From assembly GCA_964634565.1 (NCBI GenBank), contig CAZWLP010000002.1:1-64000 (forward strand): a DNA stretch of 64,000 nt. The letters run 5' to 3'. Every line of letters starts with the position of its first letter. Position 1 is the stretch's first letter. Origin of the DNA: JAUVKT01 sp964634565 (lineage in GTDB: Bacteria > Bacteroidota > Bacteroidia > Bacteroidales > VadinHA17). The notes under the pieces were generated by a model that saw only the letters and a program-made list of their open reading frames with translations, ran no database searches and was not told the origin of the DNA. A program made the position numbers and the translations under genes. Positions 15,178 through 23,138 of this stretch are shown piece after piece.

Positions 15178-17055
15178 CTATCGCCCCATATACATTAACA
15201 AAACTGAGATATCACTGGGCGACACCCCACTGATTCGACTTGCCTGACCAACGGTATCCGGCCTGTGTTTTTCGAGCTTCTGGCGACCCTCTGTTGAAAT
15301 AGACTTTAATTCATCATAGATTATATCTTCAGGTATTTTAAGCTCATTTAATTTCTTAATCTTATCTGCAAGATTTTTCTCCCTGTCTATATACCCCTGA
15401 TATTTTATTGCTATCTCTACCGACTCAAGTATTTCTGATTTTCTGGATCCCAAAATCTGAATCAGGCTTTTTCCCTTTTCGTCTAACATCAATAATTCTT
15501 CCAGTTTCAACTGAGGTCTTGTTGCCAGGGTTTCTATTCTTACACCTTCCTTAATTTTACTTGTTTTCCTTTCTTCCAAAAAACCGTTAATCTGTCCGGG
15601 TTTAAACTTAATTTCTGCCGCAAGGCTTTTTACTTCATTAATAAGCTGTCTCTTCTGATTTAGGCGCTTCATTCTTTGATCGTCGGCAAGACCAATTCTG
15701 TATCCTGTCGGAGTAAGTCTTTCATCGGCATTATCCTGTCTGAGCAGTATCCGATATTCAGCCCGGGAAGTAAACATTCTATATGGCTCATCAACACCCT
15801 TTGTTACAAGATCGTCAATTAAAACACCAATATAAGCTTCATCTCTTTTAAAAACCAGAGCATCCTCTCCCCTGATTTTAAGAACTGCATTTATTCCACA
15901 CATCAATCCCTGTGCTCCGGCTTCTTCATAACCTGTAGTACCATTTATTTGTCCGGCAAAATAAAGGTTATCAACAGACCTGGTTTCGAGAGTATATTTT
16001 AATTGTGTCGGCTGGAAGAAATCATATTCAATAGCATATCCGGGCCTGTATATATGCACATTTTCCAATCCTGGAATTTTCTTTATAGCCTTTAGCTGTA
16101 CATCGAGCGGCAGGCTGGAAGAATAACCATTTATATAATATTCATTCGTATTCCTTCCCTCAGGCTCAATAAACAACTGATGAGTCTTTTTATCAGCGAA
16201 CGTAACTATTTTATCTTCGATGCTTGGACAATATCTCGGACCGATCCCTTTAATTCTTCCCTGAAACAGTGGACTAAATTCCAGACCCTTACGTAGCTCA
16301 TCATGAACCTCTTCATTTGTATGTACAATAAAGCAGCTCTTTTCATTCTTAATCTTAATCGCATCATTTAAGAATGAAAAACACCGGCCTTCGCCTTCAC
16401 CCTTTTGCTCTGTCATTTTTGAAAAATCAATGCTTCTGCCATCAAGTCTTGCACTGGTACCTGTTTTCATTCTTTCTACTTCAAACCCCAGCTCCCTCAG
16501 CTGTTCACTTATTCCCGTTGATGAGCCGTCGCCTGATCTTCCTCCCTCAGAGGTACTATATCCCACATGCATCAATCCATTCAAAAACGTACCACTGGCT
16601 ATTATTACGGCCCGTGATCTGAAACGAGTACCAAAGCTTGTCTCAATGCCCTTAACAACAGAATCCTCAACTATAAGTTTAGTTGCACGCTCCTGCCACA
16701 TATATAGGTTATCACGATTCTCAAGTATCTCCCGCCAGACCTGGCTGAACAGAGTTCTGTCGCATTGTGCCCTCGGGCTCCACATGGCGGGCCCTTTCGA
16801 TCTGTTAAGCATCCTGAACTGAATCATACTTCTGTCTGTGACAATGCCAGATGCACCACCCAGAGCGTCTATTTCCCTGATTATCTGTCCCTTTGCTATA
16901 CCACCCATTGCCGGATTACATGACATCTGCCCAAGCTTTGTCATATCCATTGTTACAAGAAGAGTTTTCATTCCCATTCCGGCAGCAGCATATGCAGCTT
17001 CACAGCCGGCGTGACCTCCTCCAACAACTATTATTTCATAATCAATATTTTCCAT
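15178..17055 (-). CDS. mnmG: tRNA uridine-5-carboxymethylaminomethyl modification enzyme MnmG (GidA)
   Basis: A 625-residue FAD enzyme that with MnmE installs the cmnm5 group on wobble uridine of tRNAs. The N-terminal FAD motif IIVVGGGHAGCEAAYAAAGM (about 8-27), the MGGIAKGQIIREIDALGG segment (about 51-68), GTFLNG, and the C-terminal domain (EPYRMFTSRAEYRILLRQDN near 425-445 and DTVGQASRISGVSPSDISVL at the end) are all typical; length is standard. It is the last gene of the long minus-strand run that begins with the flippase and overlaps the ybeY 3' end by 14 bp. Confidence 0.97.
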   Translation of the reverse strand: MENIDYEIIVVGGGHAGCEAAYAAAGMGMKTLLVTMDMTKLGQMSCNPAMGGIAKGQIIREIDALGGASGIVTDRSMIQFRMLNRSKGPAMWSPRAQCDRTLFSQVWREILENRDNLYMWQERATKLIVEDSVVKGIETSFGTRFRSRAVIIASGTFLNGLMHVGYSTSEGGRSGDGSSTGISEQLRELGFEVERMKTGTSARLDGRSIDFSKMTEQKGEGEGRCFSFLNDAIKIKNEKSCFIVHTNEEVHDELRKGLEFSPLFQGRIKGIGPRYCPSIEDKIVTFADKKTHQLFIEPEGRNTNEYYINGYSSSLPLDVQLKAIKKIPGLENVHIYRPGYAIEYDFFQPTQLKYTLETRSVDNLYFAGQINGTTGYEEAGAQGLMCGINAVLKIRGEDALVFKRDEAYIGVLIDDLVTKGVDEPYRMFTSRAEYRILLRQDNADERLTPTGYRIGLADDQRMKRLNQKRQLINEVKSLAAEIKFKPGQINGFLEERKTSKIKEGVRIETLATRPQLKLEELLMLDEKGKSLIQILGSRKSEILESVEIAIKYQGYIDREKNLADKIKKLNELKIPEDIIYDELKSISTEGRQKLEKHRPDTVGQASRISGVSPSDISVLLMYMGR

Positions 17056-17470
17056 CCTTTTTCTTCCTGAGATAAAAATCTTCCTTACTGCGCATTACAG
17101 TCTTTTCAGCATCACTTTTATCTTTATATCCAATCAAATGCAAGAGCCCATGCAGCATAACCCTGAGATATTCTTCCCTGAATCTGGTTTTATAAATATG
17201 GGTGTTAGATCTCACCGTATCAATAGCGATATAAATTTCTCCGCTCAAATTATTCCCTTCAGTATAATCAAATGTTATAACATCGGTATAATAATGATGT
17301 TCAAGAAATTCTTCATTAATCCTGCGCTGACTCTCATTATCGATAAAAAAATAATCAATTTTCTCAATATTATAACCCTCACACCCTGCGCTGGATGTTA
17401 GCCACTTTTTAATTTCCTTAGATCCTTTTAACTGGAATTTTACGTTCTGATAATGAACTCGTATATCCAC
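17042..17470 (-). CDS. ybeY: Endoribonuclease YbeY (rRNA maturation)
   Basis: A 142-residue zinc-dependent RNase involved in 16S rRNA 3' maturation and ribosome quality control. The motif VMLHGLLHLIGYKDKSD (about 106-122) gives two zinc histidines (HGxLH). The usual third His of GYDH is not present in that position; GYKDK is a form I recall from Bacteroidota. The upstream motif NEEFLEHHYYTDVITFDY is also typical. Translation appears to begin at a GTG, three bases after the preceding gene's stop, suggesting coupling; no in-frame ATG near the family start exists. Confidence 0.9.
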   Translation of the reverse strand: MDIRVHYQNVKFQLKGSKEIKKWLTSSAGCEGYNIEKIDYFFIDNESQRRINEEFLEHHYYTDVITFDYTEGNNLSGEIYIAIDTVRSNTHIYKTRFREEYLRVMLHGLLHLIGYKDKSDAEKTVMRSKEDFYLRKKKDGKY

Positions 17471-17473
17471 AAG

Positions 17474-17872
17474 CTATTCTAGATTAAACGTCATAGTAAC
17501 CTGATTGCCATCAGGATTAAATTCTATGTAGTCAGCAAGATTGTTCATTAAATATACACCTCTGCCATGGAGGTTCTCGATATTCTCCGGTGACGTTGGA
17601 TCCGGTACAACCTGTGGATTAAATCCCATTCCCTCGTCCCTCACGGTAATATTAAGACTTCTTTTCTTAAGTATAAAGGCGACATTAACCTGTTTATTAA
17701 TATCTGTTTTATTTCCGTGTATTATAGCATTATTAACAGCCTCCAGTGTAGCAACAAGAATTTTACCGTAAGCATCGGTATTTATATTCAGCTCACTAGA
17801 CAACTCGTCAATAACATTTTCTATCTTCCGGATATTAGATATTTCAGACGATATATCTATATTTCTTTTCAT
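17474..17872 (-). CDS. RsbW-like ATP-binding protein (anti-sigma-factor kinase fold)
   Basis: A 132-residue GHKL/HATPase_c_2 domain protein. VATLEAVNNAIIHGN (about 42-56) is the N-box, VRDEGMGFNP (about 77-86) the G1 box, and LHGRGVYLMNNLADYIEF (about 102-120) the G2 box, all as in RsbW/SpoIIAB serine kinases. No sigma factor, anti-anti-sigma (STAS) protein or phosphatase is next to it, so the partner is unknown. In Bacteroidota this gene is often placed beside ybeY. It lies 52 bp after the EnvC gene and three bases before ybeY, so is part of that transcript. Confidence 0.88.
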   Translation of the reverse strand: MKRNIDISSEISNIRKIENVIDELSSELNINTDAYGKILVATLEAVNNAIIHGNKTDINKQVNVAFILKKRSLNITVRDEGMGFNPQVVPDPTSPENIENLHGRGVYLMNNLADYIEFNPDGNQVTMTFNLE

Positions 17873-17924
17873 TCGCCAGTGCTTAACCTCTTATTATACT
17901 TAAAAAAAGATTAAAGGTTACAAT

Positions 17925-19106
17925 TTACATCCTCTTTTTTGCCAGCCAATCTTCCGGATTCTGTTTATCTTTTTCCTGGTAGATCATAAACTTAATAATA
18001 CATTTTTCTGAATCAGTGCTATCCGAGAAAACATCCCCCAGAATCTGCTTGGTGCTTATATTGTCTCCTGGTTTTACAACAACATTTACAAGGTTTTGAT
18101 AAACAGTAAGAAACTGACCATGTCTTACAATAACAGCCATATTGCCTCCTGAGATACCAAATACACTAACAACCTTCCCATTAAATACAGCTCTTGCTTT
18201 TACCTTTTCGTTGCTGGTAATTTCAACACCAATATTATTAACCTTTGTTCCTTTTAACAGAGGATGGTCGTGCACTCCGAAACGGCTTGTTATTACACCA
18301 CGTTCAACAGGCCAGGGCAGTAAACCCCTGTTTTTAGCAAAATCATCGCCATTAAGCATCTCTTCGGGTGTAAGCTCCATGCTCTCTCTCTTTTTTCTTT
18401 CTTCTTCAATAACCCTCTCGATCTCTTTTTCTATTTCTCCTGCAATTCTCCGTTTATCCTGTAGCTCTTTCCTTAGCTGCCTTTCTTTCCTTGACAGGCC
18501 ATTAAGCAGTTGTCGTTTTTGTCTTAGCTCTACCTGAAGCTGAACCTGTTGCTGTTCCTCTTTTTGTTTCAGAGATACTATTTCTTCAAGATCTATCTCC
18601 TGCTTGTTTTTATTTCGTTCAATCTCCTCTTTAATATCGATTATTAACTCTGCCTCCCTTCTTCGATATTTAGCTACCTGCTGAAGATATTTAAGTCTTT
18701 TATATCCCTGGTTTATATCTTTTGCAGAAAATATATATGCAAAATCAGGCTGACCCTTACTTACCCGCTGTGCATGCAAAATAGCCTTCTCATAATCCTT
18801 AACAAGCATTTCAAGGTCATCTTCCATTAATATTATGGCTGTTTCGTTAAGATCTATTCTTACTGTAAGCAGTTCTACCTGTTCCTTAATACCCGATATA
18901 ACACTTTCCCTCAATCTTAATTTACTATCAACTATATTTAATCCCTGAAGGCTTGCGGCCTTTTCTGATGATGTTTCCTTTAGCATTTTATCGACATACT
19001 CGATATCGGCAAGCGTTTTAGCTCTTCTGGCCTCAAGGTCAGAAAGTGATTGTCCCTGCGTAAAAACAGATATACACAATAATAATATAATCAGTATTAT
19101 TCTCAT
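17925..19106 (-). CDS. Murein hydrolase activator, EnvC-like with LytM/M23 domain
   Basis: A 393-residue secreted protein: signal peptide (IILIILLLCISVFTQGQS), long coiled coil over about residues 20-250 rich in Glu, Lys and Arg, and a C-terminal degenerate M23/LytM domain (LPWPVERGVITSRFGVHDHP near 270-289, then AVIVRHGQFLTVYQNLVNVV). HDHPLLKG and HGQFLTVY lack the complete zinc set (no HxxxD plus HxH), so like EnvC it probably activates amidases instead of cutting peptidoglycan. It overlaps the DUF4292 gene by four bases (ATGA type), so translation is coupled, and is part of the flippase-TPR-DUF4292 cluster. Confidence 0.88.
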   Translation of the reverse strand: MRIILIILLLCISVFTQGQSLSDLEARRAKTLADIEYVDKMLKETSSEKAASLQGLNIVDSKLRLRESVISGIKEQVELLTVRIDLNETAIILMEDDLEMLVKDYEKAILHAQRVSKGQPDFAYIFSAKDINQGYKRLKYLQQVAKYRRREAELIIDIKEEIERNKNKQEIDLEEIVSLKQKEEQQQVQLQVELRQKRQLLNGLSRKERQLRKELQDKRRIAGEIEKEIERVIEEERKKRESMELTPEEMLNGDDFAKNRGLLPWPVERGVITSRFGVHDHPLLKGTKVNNIGVEITSNEKVKARAVFNGKVVSVFGISGGNMAVIVRHGQFLTVYQNLVNVVVKPGDNISTKQILGDVFSDSTDSEKCIIKFMIYQEKDKQNPEDWLAKKRM

Positions 19107-19870
19107 TTCAGAATTAAGGTCCTTATATCCGTCGCAGTTGTGAATTTCATGCTTTTAATCTTTTCACTTTTAGCACCACTATATTTAATGTTTATTTCTA
19201 TTTCCCCATTATTTACAATAAGTTCGACATTACGCGGATAAACGAGTCCATGTTCATTATTATAATCTTCAAATTTAAATCGGGTATTATTGCCGTTAAT
19301 ATGGCTAAGTTCGGTCTTTTTTAACTTTAGATATTCATTGTCGAACTCCAGAGAATAGCTTGTTTCGCCTCTTCTTAAGCTATAGTTTAAATCACCTGCT
19401 TTATCTTCTGTAGAAGGCAGCGATATCAGAGGAGAGGGCAGGTCGCCCCATAATAAAACTATATCATCATGGCCAATTCCATACTTATCCTTTAAATAAA
19501 TTAACGACTGTATATATAAAAGATTATTAATTTTATCGTGAACCTTTATACTATCACTGTTTATAAATACCCTTGCCACCTCTATTCCAGCCACTGATCT
19601 AAGGCTTAATAATAATTCACCCTTTTTACTATACTTTATAAAACCACTGACAGTTCGGTTTATTTCGTCTGATTTATATTGAATCCTGGCCCGGCTTATT
19701 ATTAAATCCTTATCTGAAATATTCCTCTCTGCACAACCGGCAGCAATATCTTTTATATTATTCCGATCCATGCTTATATCGTCCGTGAATAAAGCTTTTC
19801 TGCCAGTCGAACAGCCCTGTAAGGCCAATAAAAAAATAGCCGAGCAATAAATTATTTTTCTGAAATACAT
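19103..19870 (-). CDS. DUF4292 lipoprotein
   Basis: A 255-residue protein with a lipoprotein signal (IIYCSAIFLLALQGCSTGRK; lipid Cys near 20), followed by a mostly beta-strand region (ISRARIQYKSDEINRTVSGF near 60-80, LLSLRSVAGIEVARVFINSD near 90-110). The fold resembles LolA/LolB-like lipoprotein carriers, and DUF4292 proteins are nearly restricted to Bacteroidota. The function is not established; an outer-membrane or lipoprotein-transport role is an inference from fold and location. It overlaps both its neighbours, by four bases downstream and 19 bases upstream, so all are translated from the same message. Confidence 0.85.
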   Translation of the reverse strand: MYFRKIIYCSAIFLLALQGCSTGRKALFTDDISMDRNNIKDIAAGCAERNISDKDLIISRARIQYKSDEINRTVSGFIKYSKKGELLLSLRSVAGIEVARVFINSDSIKVHDKINNLLYIQSLIYLKDKYGIGHDDIVLLWGDLPSPLISLPSTEDKAGDLNYSLRRGETSYSLEFDNEYLKLKKTELSHINGNNTRFKFEDYNNEHGLVYPRNVELIVNNGEIEINIKYSGAKSEKIKSMKFTTATDIRTLILK

Positions 19871-21579
19871 TTCTCAATTTCGTTTTCAAGTTGAGTTTTA
19901 GTATTATCCATTTCAAGGGCTTTCCGCCATAGCTCAACAGCCAAATCACAGTCACCAAGAGCTTTTCTGATATAGCCATAATGCTCATAATGTTCTGAAC
20001 TTTCCATGGCCCCACTAATATAAAGACTGTTCATTATATCTTCAGCCCTGCGATATTTTCCCAATTTAAATAATATCCAGGCATAGGTATCGAGATATGT
20101 GCTATTGCTTTCTATTTTAAGGCAGGCCTCAATCATGCTGCGAGCCTCTTTAAGCCTTAGATCCTGTTCCGACAGGTAGTAGGCATAATTATTTAACATT
20201 GGTGCATTATCCGGGCTTAATTCAAGTCCTTTATCAAAAGTAATAAAGGCCTTTTGTAGGTCTCCTTTCTGATAATATACACTTGCGAGCAGGGATGTAA
20301 TTTCAATTAACAGCTCTTTATTATTTCCTGCAAGGGTAAGTGCCTTGTCCAGCTCGCCAAGAGCCAGGTCGTATTCACCACGTTCATTTGCAGCATAAGC
20401 CAGCAGTAACTTAGGAATAGGCGAGAGGTTAAATTTTGTTGCAACATATTTAGCAGAGGTATATAGGTCATCTACCAGCTGCCTGGAGCTGTAAGCAAAT
20501 AAAAGTCGTTCCCACATTAAATAATTATCAGGATTCTTCTGACAATAATTCTGTAATGTGCTAACAGAGCGCTTATCCTGTCCGCATACTTCAAATAATT
20601 GACTTGCAAGAAGAACTATATCAGGATTGTCAGGATAACTGCTTAACAATAACATTGTTGGTATCGCTATAGCATCACCTTTTTCCTTAATAAGAAGATG
20701 ATCATTAAGTATTGCAGCAAAAATATTATACTTCCCCTGTATATCGATGCTATCATTAAGTATAACAGCATTAAGTTCCACTAAAAATTCATCATACTTG
20801 CCTGCCGTTCTTAAAAAATCCACATATGATAATTGCAAATCCGGATTATCCGGATCCATACCATACAATTTTTCATATACAGATATAGCGTCTTCCTCCC
20901 TGTTGGCCTGCTTATAAAATTCAGCCAGTATGCCATAGCCCCTGGTTTTATCTTCTGCCGAATTTATAAGTCTTAATATTGTTTTTTCCGTTTTATCTGA
21001 TTTACCCCAAGTACCGTAGATTCGAATAAGACTTATAAGCAAATCTTCCTCTTCTCCATATTGATCTATAAAGGTATTAATGATATCTTCGGCCTTTTCA
21101 TATTCTCCCGCATTCTCATAAAAACCGGCCAGATTTAACTTAATATCTTCGCGCTCTGGTAAAAGTCCTGACAGCTTCTCATAATAATAAACAGCCGAAT
21201 CGTATCTTCCTGTAAGATAATATTGTACTCCTGCATTTTCCACATACCAGCTATTAAGTGGATCGAGCTTTTCGGCCCTGGCTCCATATTTAATCGCCAT
21301 ATTATAGTCGCCCACCCCCTGATATAATAAAGACAGATTATAATATGATGCATCGCTCGCGGAGTTAATTTTCAGTGCTCTTTCAAATAAGCGTATTGCA
21401 TTTGCCTGATTACCCAGCATCTTCTGCTTCAGGGCATCATTAAAAATAATATTATAGTCGGCCGTATCATAACCTGCCTCTTCTCCCTGTTGAGACTTTA
21501 CCGGCACTAAACTATGATTACAGGCATTTAAAAGAATTAAGCCCAGGACTAAAAAAAATATTCTGTTTACGATAATCAT
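19852..21579 (-). CDS. Tetratricopeptide-repeat lipoprotein
   Basis: A 575-residue protein with a lipoprotein signal (FFLVLGLILLNACNHSLVPV) and TPR repeats over most of its length: ALKINSASDASYYNLSLLYQ near 66-85, ARAEKLDPLNSWYVENAGVQ, LYGMDPDNPDLQLSYVDFLR, and a clear C-terminal set ending in KGLELSPDNAPMLNNYAYYL. TPRs form a superhelical scaffold for protein partners. Gene order with the flippase, DUF4292 and EnvC genes is conserved in Bacteroidota. Four-base overlap with the flippase gene and 19-base overlap with the DUF4292 gene. A specific function cannot be assigned. Confidence 0.88.
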   Translation of the reverse strand: MIIVNRIFFLVLGLILLNACNHSLVPVKSQQGEEAGYDTADYNIIFNDALKQKMLGNQANAIRLFERALKINSASDASYYNLSLLYQGVGDYNMAIKYGARAEKLDPLNSWYVENAGVQYYLTGRYDSAVYYYEKLSGLLPEREDIKLNLAGFYENAGEYEKAEDIINTFIDQYGEEEDLLISLIRIYGTWGKSDKTEKTILRLINSAEDKTRGYGILAEFYKQANREEDAISVYEKLYGMDPDNPDLQLSYVDFLRTAGKYDEFLVELNAVILNDSIDIQGKYNIFAAILNDHLLIKEKGDAIAIPTMLLLSSYPDNPDIVLLASQLFEVCGQDKRSVSTLQNYCQKNPDNYLMWERLLFAYSSRQLVDDLYTSAKYVATKFNLSPIPKLLLAYAANERGEYDLALGELDKALTLAGNNKELLIEITSLLASVYYQKGDLQKAFITFDKGLELSPDNAPMLNNYAYYLSEQDLRLKEARSMIEACLKIESNSTYLDTYAWILFKLGKYRRAEDIMNSLYISGAMESSEHYEHYGYIRKALGDCDLAVELWRKALEMDNTKTQLENEIEKCISEK

Positions 21580-23054
21580 AACTTCTTCTTTCTTCTAAAA
21601 AAAACACTTATTGCCTTATCTGAATATTCAGCAACAAATACAAAACCAAGTATAAACAATGTATTAAAACCAAGCTCCCTGGAAAGGCTGCTATAGTTAA
21701 TATAATTTGCAAGCACTACTATTAATACAGCTATTACCAGGTACATAATAATCCTGGCCTTTTCGTAGGGGATCTGATAATATTTACGGCTTAATAAATA
21801 CGATCCTGCTATCATCGTCCCATAACATGCAACATGAGCCCAGGCAGAAGCCAAATAGCTATATTTGGGAATAAAAATTATATTAATTGCTATTGTTACT
21901 ATTGCCCCCATAATTGTAAGGTAGGCGCCAAATTTTGTAAGATCGTTTGCCTTATACCATATACTCAGGTTAACAAAAATACCATAAAGCAGGTAGGCCA
22001 TACTAACAATCGGAACAATAAACATTGCATTCCTGTAATTGCCGGGAAGAATAAGCTGAATTACAGAAATATAAAGGTTTAGTGCCAGAAAAAGTATAAG
22101 GGCATAGATAACAAAATATTTCATTGTTGTGGCATAGGTCTCCCTTGCATCCTTCCCTGATGCCTTTTCAAAGAAAAACGGCTCCATTGCAAACCTGTAC
22201 ATTTGTATAAACAGGGCCATCAAAACAGCTATCTTATATCCGGCTCCATATTCTCCAACTATAGCCAGCGGGGTGTCGGAATCTACAAGCCTTCTAAGTA
22301 TTACCTTATCCAGTGCATCATTAATAATACCTGCCAATCCGGAAATAAGAAGAGGGAAAGAATATATTATCATTTTTTTCCACAGGTCTGCAGAAAACTG
22401 AAGCTTGGTGCCCAATATTTCAGGAAGAAGGCAGAGCAGCATAATTACGCTCCCGGCAAGGTTGGCTACAAATACATATCCAACCCCGAAATCAGGATTA
22501 TAAATCTTTCTTACAAATTCATTTCCCTCCTCATACAATGAAGGTGCGAGCAGATAATAAAACAGGGCCAGTCCGACTATAACTGTTACATTAATAATTT
22601 TTATCAGACTAAATCTTAGCGGCCTGTTATCTCTTCTGAGTTTTGCAAACGGAATTGCAGTAAATGCATCTATAGCAACAATTAGCGAAAACAGCCTGAG
22701 ATATATCTTATGTTCTTCGTATCTCATAATAACCGAAACCGGCTCTATAAATACGTTGAATAACAGAATAAAAATAAGTGATGTAAAGAATAATGAAATA
22801 AGTGATGTGCCGAATACTTCTTCGGGCCTGTCGGATTTCTGAGCAAAGCGGAAATATCCTGTTTCCATACCATAGGTCAGAACAACAAGCAAAAGGGCCA
22901 TATAGGCATATAGCTCTGTTACAATTCCATATTCTGATTTTATAAATATTGCTGTATAAAAGGGTGTTAACAGGGCATAGTTAAGGAACCTGGGCAACAT
23001 TGTTCCCAGTCCATATACCAGCGTCTGGCCTGCTAATCTGTTTAAATCCTTCAC
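21576..23054 (-). CDS. Oligosaccharide flippase / polysaccharide biosynthesis family membrane protein
   Basis: A multi-pass protein of the MOP/Wzx-MurJ superfamily with about 12-14 membrane helices. The start is uncertain: a GTG at 23052-23054, directly after GGAG, gives MKDLNRLAGQTLVYGLGTML, the usual start of this family (492 residues); an in-frame GTG at 23109-23111 would add 19 residues, but its leader would be almost absent. The family moves lipid-linked oligosaccharides across the inner membrane; substrate unknown. It heads the TPR-DUF4292-EnvC transcript; unusually for Bacteroidota, no dut gene follows it. Confidence 0.85.
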   Translation of the reverse strand: MKDLNRLAGQTLVYGLGTMLPRFLNYALLTPFYTAIFIKSEYGIVTELYAYMALLLVVLTYGMETGYFRFAQKSDRPEEVFGTSLISLFFTSLIFILLFNVFIEPVSVIMRYEEHKIYLRLFSLIVAIDAFTAIPFAKLRRDNRPLRFSLIKIINVTVIVGLALFYYLLAPSLYEEGNEFVRKIYNPDFGVGYVFVANLAGSVIMLLCLLPEILGTKLQFSADLWKKMIIYSFPLLISGLAGIINDALDKVILRRLVDSDTPLAIVGEYGAGYKIAVLMALFIQMYRFAMEPFFFEKASGKDARETYATTMKYFVIYALILFLALNLYISVIQLILPGNYRNAMFIVPIVSMAYLLYGIFVNLSIWYKANDLTKFGAYLTIMGAIVTIAINIIFIPKYSYLASAWAHVACYGTMIAGSYLLSRKYYQIPYEKARIIMYLVIAVLIVVLANYINYSSLSRELGFNTLFILGFVFVAEYSDKAISVFFRRKKKL

Positions 23055-23121
23055 TCCTTTATTAACGTCCAATCTGATTATATAAGCGCGATTGAAAGCA
23101 GGGTATCCCACTGCTAAAGTA

Positions 23122-23129
23122 CAAATATA
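23122..23129 (-). promoter_or_regulatory. Putative -7 promoter element for the flippase operon
   Basis: Minus-strand TATATTTG is an exact TAnnTTTG match. It ends ten bases before the distal GTG and 67 bp before the favoured GTG start, so most likely drives the entire flippase to mnmG run. Confidence 0.5.
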
Positions 23130-23138
23130 CTATCCTAA

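Noticed and set aside
16430..16822. Plus-strand open frame of about 130 codons antisense to mnmG
   Set aside because: mnmG is unambiguous on the other strand and the antisense product has low-complexity Ser/Leu composition.
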